A stretch of DNA of 64,000 nucleotides. It comes from Sideroxyarcus sp. Lineage in GTDB: Bacteria; Pseudomonadota; Gammaproteobacteria; Burkholderiales; Gallionellaceae. The stretch is from positions 62,001-126,000 of the forward strand of contig JAUSBR010000006.1 of NCBI GenBank assembly GCA_030651895.1, read 5' to 3'. Made by a program: the position numbers and the translations under genes. The notes below the pieces were generated by a model. The model was given only the letters and a program-made list of their open reading frames with translations. It was not told where the DNA came from and ran no database searches. Within the stretch, counting starts at the first letter, position 1. Each line of letters starts with the position of its first letter. This document shows positions 47,783 to 56,173 of this stretch, one piece after another.

Positions 47783-47842
47783 GGTGCGGGGCGGATAAAT
47801 TAAGGTGCTAAAATCGCACAAATTCACCATTAAGGCAATCAA

Positions 47843-48841
47843 ATGCAGCGCCAACAACAGCTTACCGACTGGCTTTCCAGCCTGTACACGAACGAGAAGT
47901 TCACCATCACCCCGGCTTCGGCCGATGCCAGCTTCCGCCGCTACTTCCGTGCCACCTTTGCCGATGGCTCGACGAAAGTCGTCATGGATGCACCGCCCCA
48001 ACATGAAGACTGCAAGCCCTTCCTGCATGTGGGCAAGCTGTTCGAGGATGCCGGAACCCATGTGCCGCATGTTTACGCGCAAGACCTGGCGCAGGGCTTC
48101 CTGCTGCTGTCAGACCTTGGCAACACCACCTACCTGCAGGCCCTGGATAAAGGCGATGCTAAGCAGCTTTACGGAGCGGCGACCGACGCGTTGATCAAGA
48201 TCCAGCTCGCTTCCAAACCAAAAGAGCTGCCCCCTTACGACGAAGCACTGCTACGCCGCGAGCTCAACCTGTTCCCCGAGTGGTACATCGCCAAACACCT
48301 AGGTGTTACGCTCAGCGACAAGCAGAAGGCCAAACTGGAAGAAGTGTTCGCCCGCATCCTGCGCAACAACCTCGCCCAACCCTGCGTATACGTGCACCGC
48401 GACTACCACTCGCGCAACTTGATGGTCACAGAAGATAACAACCCGGGCATCATCGATTTCCAGGATGCCGTCTACGGCCCCATCACCTACGACCTCGCCT
48501 CCCTGTTCAAGGACGCTTACATACGCTGGGAGGAAGACGAGGTCATGGACTGGCTCATCCGCCATTGGGAAAAAGCGCGCAAGGCCGGGCTGCCGGTGCG
48601 CGAAGACTTCGGCGAGTTCTACCGCGACTACGAGATGATGGGCGTGCAGCGCCACATCAAGGTGCTGGGCATCTTCGCACGGCTGTATCACCGCGATGGC
48701 AAAGACGGCTACCTGAAAGACATGCCGCTGGTGATGGAATACCTGATCCGCGCCTGTGAACGCTATATCGACCTCAAGCCTTTACACAACCTGCTGATCG
48801 AGCTCGATCAACACGCCGCCAAGGCCGGAGTCACTTCTTGA
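47843..48841 (+). CDS. amgK: N-acetylmuramate/N-acetylglucosamine kinase AmgK
   Basis: AmgK phosphorylates MurNAc at the anomeric carbon in the peptidoglycan recycling route that bypasses de novo UDP-MurNAc synthesis and gives fosfomycin tolerance in Pseudomonas. The 332-residue protein has the aminoglycoside-phosphotransferase fold: ASADASFRRYFR near the N-terminus, the catalytic loop VYVHRDYHSRNLMV and the metal motif GIIDFQDAVYGPITYDLASL. It is coupled to murU by a TTGA overlap and divergent from lptD (60-base gap), the known arrangement for this pair. Confidence 0.93.
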   Translation: MQRQQQLTDWLSSLYTNEKFTITPASADASFRRYFRATFADGSTKVVMDAPPQHEDCKPFLHVGKLFEDAGTHVPHVYAQDLAQGFLLLSDLGNTTYLQALDKGDAKQLYGAATDALIKIQLASKPKELPPYDEALLRRELNLFPEWYIAKHLGVTLSDKQKAKLEEVFARILRNNLAQPCVYVHRDYHSRNLMVTEDNNPGIIDFQDAVYGPITYDLASLFKDAYIRWEEDEVMDWLIRHWEKARKAGLPVREDFGEFYRDYEMMGVQRHIKVLGIFARLYHRDGKDGYLKDMPLVMEYLIRACERYIDLKPLHNLLIELDQHAAKAGVTS

Positions 48842-49536
48842 AAGCCATGATTCTCGCCGCCGGCCGCGGCGAACGCATGCGTCCACTCACCGACCATACG
48901 CCCAAACCCTTGCTGCAGGCAGGCGGCAAGCCGCTCATCGTGTGGCACATCGAACGGCTGGTGCGTGCAGGCGTCACCGAGCTGGTCATCAACCACGCCC
49001 ACCTTGGCAAACAGATCGAACAGACTTTGGGGGACGGCGTTCAGTTTGGCACGCGCATCCGCTATTCGGACGAGGGATCGGCGCTGGAAACGGCAGGCGG
49101 CATCGCTTTCGCCCTCCATCTGTTGGGCGAGCAGCCTTTCGCGGTGGTCAACGGCGACATCTATTGCGACTTCGACTTCTCGCACCTGCCGGCCCGCGCC
49201 AGCGCGCTCGCCAACAGCGCCGACATTGCGCATCTGGTACTGGTGGATAATCCCGAGCACAACACCAAGGGCGATTTCGGCCTGCAGGCAGCACGCGTGA
49301 CCGACACGGGCCCCAAGTTCACGTTCAGCGGCATCGGCCTCTATAAGCCCTCGCTCTTCGCCAATATCGCTCGCGGCAGCAAAGCCCCGCTCGCCCCGCT
49401 GCTGCGCGAGCAGATCACTCTGGGGCACGTCAGCGGCGAGCATCACCGCGGCTGCTGGATGGACATCGGCACCCCGCAGCGGCTGGACGAACTCGACAAG
49501 CAACTGCGCGAGTCGCAGAATGCAAGACATGACTGA
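48838..49536 (+). CDS. murU: N-acetylmuramate alpha-1-phosphate uridylyltransferase MurU
   Basis: MurU makes UDP-MurNAc from MurNAc-1-phosphate, the step after AmgK. The 232-residue nucleotidyltransferase has the signature MILAAGRGERMRPLTDHTPKPLL, NHAHLGKQIE, and VVNGDIYCDFDFSHL (the metal Asp), with GRGCWMDIGTP-like sequence near the C-terminus (HHRGCWMDIGTPQRL). The start is a TTG at 48838, giving MKAMILAAG; GGAG lies eight bases upstream. ATG at 48847 is the alternative. It overlaps amgK and pepP, so translation is coupled. Confidence 0.93.
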   Translation: MKAMILAAGRGERMRPLTDHTPKPLLQAGGKPLIVWHIERLVRAGVTELVINHAHLGKQIEQTLGDGVQFGTRIRYSDEGSALETAGGIAFALHLLGEQPFAVVNGDIYCDFDFSHLPARASALANSADIAHLVLVDNPEHNTKGDFGLQAARVTDTGPKFTFSGIGLYKPSLFANIARGSKAPLAPLLREQITLGHVSGEHHRGCWMDIGTPQRLDELDKQLRESQNARHD

Positions 49537-50833
49537 CCACGCCCTTTACGCCGAACGCCGCAAACGCCTGCAAGCGAAGATGCAGCACGGCATCGCCGTG
49601 ATCCCCACCGCGCCGGAAATGCTGCGCAACGCCGACACCCATTACGACTACCGCCACGACAGTCATTTCCATTATCTCAGCGGCTTTGCCGAACCCGAGG
49701 CAGTGCTGGTGCTGGTCGCGGGCGACAAGATGGAAACCATCCTGTTCTGCCGCGAGAAGAACGCCGAACGCGAGGTATGGGACGGTTTCCGCTACGGCCC
49801 GGATGCGGCGGCGCAGCAGTTCGGCTTCGACGCCGCTTACCCCATCGCGCAACTGGATGAGAAGCTCTCCGAACTGATGGGCAACCAGCCGACCCTGTTC
49901 TATCCGCTGGGTGCGGATGCGAACTGGGATGCGCGCCTGCTCAGGCTGCGCGAGGCGGTCAAAGCCAAATCCCGCCAGGGTATCCATGCACCGGCCGAAC
50001 TGCGCGACGTGCGCGATCTGCTCAACGAGATGCGCCTGATTAAGGATGTGCACGAACAGGACATCATGCGCCGCGCGGCAGCGATCTCCTGCGGGGCGCA
50101 CCGCCGCGCCATGCGCTTCACCCGCCCCGGCATGTTCGAATACGAGGTCGAGGCCGAACTACTGCACGAGTTCTGCCGCCATGGCGCGCGCCAACCGGCC
50201 TACACCAGCATCGTCGCGGGTGGTGCCAACGCCTGCACGTTGCACTATGTCGGCAACGATGCACAGCTCAAGGACGGTGACCTGCTGCTCATCGACGCCG
50301 GCTGCGAGTTAGAGAGCTATGCTTCCGATATCACGCGCACCTTCCCGGTGAATGGCAAATTCACTCCGGCACAAAAGGATGTCTACGAGATCGTGCTGGC
50401 CTCCCAGGCGGCAGCTATCGCGGCTGCCAAGCCGGGCAACCTCTGGGTCGCGCCGCATGACGCGGCCCTGCGCGTGCTGGCGCAGGGATTCATCGACCTC
50501 AAACTCTGTCAGGGTTCTGTAGAATCCGTGCTGGAGACCGAAAGCTACAAGCAGTTCTACATGCACCGCACCGGCCACTGGCTGGGCATGGACGTGCATG
50601 ATGTCGGCGAATACAAGACCGGCGAACAATGGCGCCCGCTGCAGGCTGGCATGACGCTCACAGTCGAACCGGGTTGCTACATCCGGCCCGGCGACGGTAT
50701 ACCCAAGGAATTGTGGAACATCGGCATTCGCATCGAAGACGATGTGCTCATCACCGCGCAGGGCAACGAAGTGCTCACGCAGGATGCGCCGAAGACAGTA
50801 AGAGAGATTGAGGAGATCATGCGTTATGAATGA
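49520..50833 (+). CDS. pepP: Xaa-Pro aminopeptidase (aminopeptidase P)
   Basis: PepP removes N-terminal residues that precede proline. The 437-residue protein has an N-terminal creatinase-like domain (THYDYRHDSHFHYLSGFAEPEAVLV) and the pita-bread metalloprotease domain. Its dimetal ligands are visible: Asp in LLIDAGCELESYASDITRTF (two), His in RTGHWLGMDVHDVG, Glu in TVEPGCYIRPGDG and Glu in GIRIEDDVLIT. ATG at 49520 is used, and ATG at 49529 (MTDHALYAERR) is equally possible; neither has a strong ribosome site. It overlaps murU and ubiH; pepP-ubiH is a conserved pair. Confidence 0.95.
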   Translation: MQDMTDHALYAERRKRLQAKMQHGIAVIPTAPEMLRNADTHYDYRHDSHFHYLSGFAEPEAVLVLVAGDKMETILFCREKNAEREVWDGFRYGPDAAAQQFGFDAAYPIAQLDEKLSELMGNQPTLFYPLGADANWDARLLRLREAVKAKSRQGIHAPAELRDVRDLLNEMRLIKDVHEQDIMRRAAAISCGAHRRAMRFTRPGMFEYEVEAELLHEFCRHGARQPAYTSIVAGGANACTLHYVGNDAQLKDGDLLLIDAGCELESYASDITRTFPVNGKFTPAQKDVYEIVLASQAAAIAAAKPGNLWVAPHDAALRVLAQGFIDLKLCQGSVESVLETESYKQFYMHRTGHWLGMDVHDVGEYKTGEQWRPLQAGMTLTVEPGCYIRPGDGIPKELWNIGIRIEDDVLITAQGNEVLTQDAPKTVREIEEIMRYE

Positions 50834-51986
50834 GACCAGTTGCGATGTCGCGATCATCGGCGGTGGCCCGGTCGGCTCCGCGCTGGCCATCGCGCTGCAG
50901 GGCAACGACCTGAACGTGGTGCTGCTGGAAGCGCGCGACGCCGCGATCAACACCAGCGACCCGCGCTCGCTGGCGCTGTCTTATGGTTCGCGCCTGTTGC
51001 TGCAACGCCTGCATGCCTGGGATTCCATCCCCAACGTCAGCGGCATCAAGACTATCGAAGTCACGCAAAAAGACTCGTCCGGCCACACCGTCCTGCGCGC
51101 CGGCGAGATGAAGGTCTCCGAAATGGGTTATGTACTGCCCTATACCGCTTTGCATGCTGCCTTGCAGCAGAGCCTGCAACGCTCCGATGTGCATTGCCTG
51201 TACGGCGCTGCCGTCAGCGAGCTGAGCAGTTCCCCCGGACACACCACGCTCACCTACACGCATCAGGGCAAGGAACACAGACTCTCGGCACGCCTCGCGG
51301 TCGTCGCCGAGGGCGGCAAACTGCTGGAAGCCTCGCATCCGCCGCAGATCACCGACTACGGCCAGAGCGGCATCATCGCCCATGTCACCTGCACGCAGCC
51401 GGACGATGGAGTAGCTTTCGAACGCTTCACCCCGCAAGGCCCGATGGCGTTGCTGCCCTACACCGACGGCTACGAGTTGGTGCTGACTGCCGCGCACGAG
51501 CAGGCGCAGCAAATGCTGACTTGGGATGACGCGACCTTTCTGCGATATCTGCAAGACCATTTCGGCGATCGCGTCGGCACCTTCACCGGCATCGGCAGGC
51601 GCGACTGTTATCCGCTGCGGCTGAAGCGCGCGCCCGACCTCACCTTCCCGCACACCGTACTCATCGGCAACGCCGCGCAGACCCTGCATCCGGTGGCCGG
51701 ACAAGGTTTCAACATGGGCATCCGCGATGCGTGGGAACTGGCACAAGCCATCCTCGACAGCGCCCCGGACGGTATCGGCTCGGCTGCGATGTGCGCCGCC
51801 TACCGCAAGTCGCGCCGCATCGACCGCAACGCCGGTATCCGCTTCACCGACGGTCTGGTGCGCCTGTTCTCCAACGACCTGCCGTTGCTTGGCCACGTGC
51901 GCTCTGCCGCACTCACCCTGCTGGATCGCATCCCGCTGGCAAAGAAGTTCGTGGCGAAACGGATGATGTTCGGAGCCAACGGATGA
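50826..51986 (+). CDS. ubiH: UbiH/UbiF family FAD-dependent ubiquinone-biosynthesis hydroxylase
   Basis: Members of this family hydroxylate the aromatic ring during ubiquinone synthesis, using FAD, NAD(P)H and O2. The 386-residue protein has the FAD motif VAIIGGGPVGSALAIAL at the N-terminus, the DPRSLALSYGS motif, and the family's FAD/NAD signature near HTVLIGNAAQTLHPVAGQGFNMGIRDAWELAQ. Which ring position it modifies (UbiH, UbiI or UbiF) cannot be decided from the sequence. Its place after pepP favours UbiH. Eight-base overlap with pepP and ATGA overlap with the cyclase gene link them. Confidence 0.9.
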   Translation: MNETSCDVAIIGGGPVGSALAIALQGNDLNVVLLEARDAAINTSDPRSLALSYGSRLLLQRLHAWDSIPNVSGIKTIEVTQKDSSGHTVLRAGEMKVSEMGYVLPYTALHAALQQSLQRSDVHCLYGAAVSELSSSPGHTTLTYTHQGKEHRLSARLAVVAEGGKLLEASHPPQITDYGQSGIIAHVTCTQPDDGVAFERFTPQGPMALLPYTDGYELVLTAAHEQAQQMLTWDDATFLRYLQDHFGDRVGTFTGIGRRDCYPLRLKRAPDLTFPHTVLIGNAAQTLHPVAGQGFNMGIRDAWELAQAILDSAPDGIGSAAMCAAYRKSRRIDRNAGIRFTDGLVRLFSNDLPLLGHVRSAALTLLDRIPLAKKFVAKRMMFGANG

Positions 51987-52882
51987 ATCCATCGACGCAA
52001 GAGAATGCAGCCATACTGTTTGCCGATATCAGCGGCAGCACGGCGCTGTACGAGGAACTGGGCGATGAACTAGCGCTGCAAATGGTGACGCGGACCCTCG
52101 GCATCCTCACCCAGGAGATGACCAAGCACCATGGCACACTGGTCAAGACCATGGGCGACGAGATCATGTGCACCTTCCCCGATGCGGTGACCGCTTTCAA
52201 CGCGGCCTGCGAGATGCAGGAAGCAGTGGAGAAACAGCGCCCCGGCGGCGAGCGACCGATCCATGTGCGCATCGGCCTGCACTACGGCGAAGTTTTGCTC
52301 AAGAACGGGGATGTACATGGTGACACCGTCAACATCGCTGCCAAGGTGACGGCCATCACGCGTGCACAGCAGATCATGACGACCCACACAGTGGTCAAAT
52401 TGCTTTCCGACGACTTGCGCAAAATGACCCGTCCCGTGATGCGCACCGTGTTCCGCGGCAAGACCAAGGCCTTTGATGTCTTCCATGTCCACTGGCAGCG
52501 TGAAAGGTTGCCGGACGCCCGCAGCGGCAGCTCGGAATTCCGCAAACCGGCCGAATCGAAACAGGAGTTGATCCTGCGCTATCACGACAAAGTTGTGATG
52601 CTGAACGAACAATCGCAATACGCCGTGCTCGGCCGGGGAGAGAATTGCGACCTGATCATCAACGACTCGGTGGCATCGCGCCTGCACGCCCGCATCGAAT
52701 ACAGTTTCGGTAAAAACATGCTCGCTGATTCCAGCAAGAACGGCACTTTTGTGCAATTTGCCGACGGCAAGGTCATCCGCCTAAGACAGCAGCAGATCAC
52801 ATTGCACGGAGCCGGGTTCATCAGCCTCGGCCAGCCTTTCTCCAAGAACCCCGCCCACGTGATCGAATTCCTGTTGCAATGA
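51983..52882 (+). CDS. Class III adenylate/guanylate cyclase domain protein with FHA domain (copy 1)
   Basis: This 299-residue soluble protein joins an N-terminal class III cyclase domain (about 5-180) to a C-terminal FHA domain (about 205-295). Cyclase residues visible are the metal Asp in LFADISGST, Lys and metal Asp in VKTMGDEIMC (K and D fit ATP as substrate), Asp in NGDVHGDTVN, and the Asn in VNIAAK. The transition-state Arg, four residues after that Asn, is Lys. The FHA domain has VLGRGENCD, SRLHARIEY and NGTFV, so it should bind phosphothreonine peptides. It overlaps ubiH by four bases. A serine/threonine kinase is expected elsewhere. A second copy follows 37 bases later. Confidence 0.86.
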   Translation: MNPSTQENAAILFADISGSTALYEELGDELALQMVTRTLGILTQEMTKHHGTLVKTMGDEIMCTFPDAVTAFNAACEMQEAVEKQRPGGERPIHVRIGLHYGEVLLKNGDVHGDTVNIAAKVTAITRAQQIMTTHTVVKLLSDDLRKMTRPVMRTVFRGKTKAFDVFHVHWQRERLPDARSGSSEFRKPAESKQELILRYHDKVVMLNEQSQYAVLGRGENCDLIINDSVASRLHARIEYSFGKNMLADSSKNGTFVQFADGKVIRLRQQQITLHGAGFISLGQPFSKNPAHVIEFLLQ

Positions 52883-52919
52883 GATTCACGGCGAAAACGA
52901 TGTACGGATCAAAAGGCAA

Positions 52920-53822
52920 ATGAGCGCTACACAGGAAGAAGCAGCGGTATTGTTCGCCGATATCAGCGGCAGTACCGCGCTGTACGAGAAATTGGGCAAC
53001 GAGCTGGCGTTGCAACTGGTGACGCGCACGCTAGCCATCCTCACCCAAGAGATGTCCGCGCACCACGGCATGCTGGTCAAGACCATCGGTGACGAGATCA
53101 TGTGCGTGTTCCCGAAACTCGCCGATGCGTTCAATGCGGCCTGCGCCATGCAGCTGGCAGTTGAACAACAACGTCCCGGCGGCGAACATCCTATCCATGT
53201 GCGCATCGGCCTGCACTACGGCGAGATCGTGCTCGAGAAGGGCGACGTGTTCGGCGACACTGTGAACATCGCCGCCAAGGTTACCGCCATCACGCGCGCA
53301 CGCCAGATCATGACTTCGCACAAAGTGGTGGACATGCTGCCCGAGGAATTGCGCAAAAGGACGCGCCCGGTGATGCGCACCGTTTTTCGCGGCAAGGAAA
53401 AAGCCTTCGACGTGTTCCACATCCTGTGGGAGCCGGATGACACCACCAGCACGCGTATGCGTGTCGGCATGTCGGCCTCGCGCCGGCCCGCCGAACCGCG
53501 CCATGAACTGATGCTGCGCTACCACCAGCAGATCATCACGGTGAGCGAAAATCTGAAGAATGTCGTCCTCGGGCGTGGCAACGATTGCGACATCGTGATC
53601 CGCAGCAACCTGGCATCGCGCCAGCACGTCCGCATCGAATACAACTTCGGCAAGTTCCTGCTCAACGACCAGAGCGTGAACGGAACCTATATCCGTTTCA
53701 GCGACGGCCAGGTAATCCAGCTCAACCAGCAGCAGATCGTTCTGCACGGCGCGGGATCGATCAGCCTGGGGGAACCGTTTTCAGAAGAACCCAGCGAAGT
53801 GATCGAATACCTGCTGCAATAA
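52920..53822 (+). CDS. Class III adenylate/guanylate cyclase domain protein with FHA domain (copy 2)
   Basis: This 300-residue paralogue of the preceding gene has the same domain order and near-identical motifs: LFADISGST, VKTIGDEIMC, KGDVFGDTVNIAAK, the FHA motifs VLGRGNDCD, SRQHVRIEY and NGTYI, and the same C-terminal LLQ ending. The cyclase halves are far more alike than the linkers. As in copy 1, the transition-state Arg is replaced by Lys, so activity may be low or altered in both. The tandem arrangement and shared tail show duplication. Proteins of this type may form homo- or heterodimers. The 127 bases after it hold only an imperfect GGGG/CCCC inverted repeat. Confidence 0.86.
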   Translation: MSATQEEAAVLFADISGSTALYEKLGNELALQLVTRTLAILTQEMSAHHGMLVKTIGDEIMCVFPKLADAFNAACAMQLAVEQQRPGGEHPIHVRIGLHYGEIVLEKGDVFGDTVNIAAKVTAITRARQIMTSHKVVDMLPEELRKRTRPVMRTVFRGKEKAFDVFHILWEPDDTTSTRMRVGMSASRRPAEPRHELMLRYHQQIITVSENLKNVVLGRGNDCDIVIRSNLASRQHVRIEYNFGKFLLNDQSVNGTYIRFSDGQVIQLNQQQIVLHGAGSISLGEPFSEEPSEVIEYLLQ

Positions 53823-53949
53823 GTACGGCAACCCCTTGCCCCGCCAAATGGGGTTATGTCCGAAGTCAGGCTTGTAACGCTTACGGGTAATAGACTGCTT
53901 ATCCCTCATGGGTATACCTTGCGTGCTGCTTTAATATTGGGGAGTTGTC

Positions 53950-54372
53950 ATGTTTGAAAAATTCATCTCTGCACTGGGCCTGAAGCAGCAAACAGAGATC
54001 ACCCAAGTCATCAATCTATACGATGCAGTGCTCGCGCATTCTGCGTGGAAAAGACGCCTGTTCCTGTATCTGGAAGGCCAATCGACGGAAGACCTGCAAC
54101 CGGCCAAGATCTGCGTCGACTACCTTTGCGTGTTGGGCAAGTGGATACACAGTGACGGCAAGGCCCATTTTGGAGATCAAGCGGAGTTCGTCAAACTGGT
54201 GGAAGAGCATGCAAAATTCCATGTGCACGCCGCCAGCGTCGTCGATGCGCACCAGTCAGGCAAGACCGATCTGGCGATGGAGATACTGACCGGCAGTTTC
54301 GATGAACAATCCAGAAAGACGGTGAAGTGCCTGACCAAGCTCAATGCCGTGGTCGAGGCAGCAAAGAAATAG
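53950..54372 (+). CDS. CZB-domain protein (chemoreceptor zinc-binding type), stand-alone
   Basis: This 140-residue cytoplasmic protein consists mainly of a CZB zinc-binding domain. The expected ligands are seen: His in VLAHSAWKRRLFLYL, Cys in CVLGKWIHSDG (the C-x-L-G-K-W motif), and the later histidines in EEHAKFHVHAASV. CZB domains sense zinc or oxidants such as hypochlorous acid and regulate chemoreceptors or diguanylate cyclases. Here there is no attached effector, so it may act in trans, possibly on the cyclase-FHA proteins upstream, which is inference only. GGGGAG lies upstream of the ATG. It converges with mpl, nine bases apart. Confidence 0.85.
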   Translation: MFEKFISALGLKQQTEITQVINLYDAVLAHSAWKRRLFLYLEGQSTEDLQPAKICVDYLCVLGKWIHSDGKAHFGDQAEFVKLVEEHAKFHVHAASVVDAHQSGKTDLAMEILTGSFDEQSRKTVKCLTKLNAVVEAAKK

Positions 54373-54381
54373 TTCTGCTTC

Positions 54382-55722
54382 TTATTTAAGCCGCTTCAGC
54401 AGCTTCTCGTGTATCCCGCCGAACCCGCCGTTGCTCATCACCAGGATCTGGTCGCCTGACTTCGCCGCTGCGGCGATGGCCTCGATCAGCTCGTTGAGAT
54501 CGTCCTTCACCACCGCCTTGTCTCCCAGAGGCGCCAATGCGCCGCGCGCATCCCAGCCCAGATTTCCGGCATAGCAAAAGACAAGATCGGCATCTCTCAG
54601 ACTGCCGGGCAGCGCATCTTTCATCACGCCCAGCTTCATGGTGTTGGAGCGCGGCTCCAGCACGGCAAGGATGCGCGCCTTGCCCACCTTGTGGCGCAAG
54701 CCAGCAACGGTCGTATCGATGGCGGTGGGGTGATGCGCGAAGTCGTCGTACACGGTGATGTCGTTGACTGTGCCGCGCACTTCCATGCGGCGCTTCACGT
54801 TCTTGAACTCGACCAGCGCTGCCAGACCCTGCGAGATCGGCACCCCGGCGTGACGCGCGGCGGCCAGCGCAGCCAGCGCGTTCATGCGGTTGTGTTCGCC
54901 CATCAAGTCCCACAGCAAGGTGCCCTGCGCCTTGTTGTGCAGTAGCACCACATCGTTGCCGTCGATGTTCCAGCCATCGTCCGAACCGAACTTCTCCACT
55001 GGCGTCCAGCAGCCGCGCTGGATGACGCGCGCCAACGACTCCTCGCGTCCGTTGCACACCACCAGCCCATTGCCCGGCACGGTGCGTACCAGATGGTGGA
55101 ACTGCGTCTCGATGGCAGCGAGGTCGGGAAAGATGTCGGCGTGGTCGAATTCAAGATTGTTGAGGATTGCCGTGCGCGGATGGTAATGCACAAACTTGGA
55201 ACGCTTGTCGAAGAAGGCGGTGTCGTATTCGTCCGCCTCGATGACGAAGAACGGTGCATCGGTGATGCGCGCCGAAATGCCGAAATTCTGCGGCACACCA
55301 CCGATGAGGAAACCGGGATTCAGCCCGGCGTGTTCCAAAATCCAGGCCAGCATCGAAGAAGTCGTGGTCTTGCCGTGCGTACCCGCCACGCCCAGCACCC
55401 ACTTGTCGCGCAGCAGCGTATCGGCCAGCCATTGCGGGCCGGAAGCGTAAGGCAGATTGCGGTTCAGAATCTCTTCCATCAGCGGATTGCCTCGCGAAAC
55501 CACGTTGCCGATGACGAACACATCCGGCTTGAGGTCGAGCTGCTCGACACCGAAGCCCTCGATCAACTCGATGCCCTGCGCTTCCAGCTGCGTGCTCATC
55601 GGCGGATAGACGTTGGCATCGCAACCGGTGACGCGGTAACCCGATTGCTTGGCGATGGCCGCGATGCCGCCCATGAAAGTGCCGCAGATGCCGAGGATGT
55701 GGATGTGTTTTGGTTTGCTCAT
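54382..55722 (-). CDS. mpl: UDP-N-acetylmuramate:L-alanyl-gamma-D-glutamyl-meso-diaminopimelate ligase
   Basis: Mpl attaches recycled murein tripeptide to UDP-MurNAc. The 446-residue Mur-ligase fold protein has the N-terminal Rossmann motif HILGICGTFMGGIAAIA, the ATP P-loop GVAGTHGKTTTSSMLAWI, LEFDHADIFPDLAAIE in the middle, and DDFAHHPTAIDTTV, typical of Mpl rather than MurC. The length is typical. With amgK-murU in the same window, the bypass route of peptidoglycan recycling is represented by three genes. It is followed upstream by the DUF486 gene three bases away. Confidence 0.96.
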   Translation of the reverse strand: MSKPKHIHILGICGTFMGGIAAIAKQSGYRVTGCDANVYPPMSTQLEAQGIELIEGFGVEQLDLKPDVFVIGNVVSRGNPLMEEILNRNLPYASGPQWLADTLLRDKWVLGVAGTHGKTTTSSMLAWILEHAGLNPGFLIGGVPQNFGISARITDAPFFVIEADEYDTAFFDKRSKFVHYHPRTAILNNLEFDHADIFPDLAAIETQFHHLVRTVPGNGLVVCNGREESLARVIQRGCWTPVEKFGSDDGWNIDGNDVVLLHNKAQGTLLWDLMGEHNRMNALAALAAARHAGVPISQGLAALVEFKNVKRRMEVRGTVNDITVYDDFAHHPTAIDTTVAGLRHKVGKARILAVLEPRSNTMKLGVMKDALPGSLRDADLVFCYAGNLGWDARGALAPLGDKAVVKDDLNELIEAIAAAAKSGDQILVMSNGGFGGIHEKLLKRLK

Positions 55723-55725
55723 GGT

Positions 55726-56079
55726 TTAAGTTCTGAAAATAAAATACACCGCACCCATCAGGCACAGCCCCGCCCACAGATAATCCAGTTTCAACGGCTG
55801 GTTCATGTACATCACCGCGAACGGCACGAAGACCGTCAGCGTGATGACTTCCTGCATAATCTTCAACTGGCCGAGACTGAGCTGGGTGTAACCGATACGA
55901 TTAGCCGGGACCTGGATCAGATACTCGAAAAGCGCGATGCCCCAACTCACCAGCGCCGCGATATACCAAGGCGAGGCCGACATGTTCTTCAAGTGCCCGT
56001 ACCACGCGAAGGTCATGAACAGATTGGACACCGCCAGCATCAGCGCGGTGACCAGCAGGGGGTTGGAGATCAGGTTCAC
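55726..56079 (-). CDS. DUF486 family small membrane protein
   Basis: This 117-residue integral membrane protein has four predicted helices: LLVTALMLAVSNLFMTFAWY, YIAALVSWGIALFEYLIQVP, IMQEVITLTVFVPFAVMYM and YLWAGLCLMGAVYFIF. The conserved WYGHL, FEYLIQVPANRIG and LKIMQEVITL segments match DUF486 (distantly related to the DMT transporter class). The function is unknown. It is three bases upstream of mpl and probably co-transcribed with it, with the REP-like pair just beyond its start. Confidence 0.85.
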   Translation of the reverse strand: MNLISNPLLVTALMLAVSNLFMTFAWYGHLKNMSASPWYIAALVSWGIALFEYLIQVPANRIGYTQLSLGQLKIMQEVITLTVFVPFAVMYMNQPLKLDYLWAGLCLMGAVYFIFRT

Positions 56080-56099
56080 TATTCAGCCATCCAAAATTC

Positions 56100-56172
56100 C
56101 GTTCGTGCTGAGCTTGTCGAAGCATGAACGCCATCTCAGCACGTTCACCCTTCGACAGGCTCAGGGCGAACG
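56100..56172. repeat. Pair of REP-like palindromes
   Basis: Two imperfect palindromes lie head to head: arms CGTTCGTGCT/AGCATGAACG (56100-56130) and CGTTCACCC/GGGCGAACG (56142-56172). Their centres GAGCTTGTCGAA and TTCGACAGGCTC are inverted copies of each other (11 of 12 positions). This GAGCTTGTCGAA core is widespread in proteobacterial intergenic repeats. The pair lies just after the FKBP gene stop and could act as a terminator or mRNA stabiliser. Confidence 0.75.
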
Positions 56173-56173
56173 G

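Noticed and set aside
53823-53949. AACCCC/GGGGTT inverted repeat as a terminator of the second cyclase gene
   Set aside because: The arms are imperfect and no T run follows, so it does not meet the pattern of a Rho-independent terminator.
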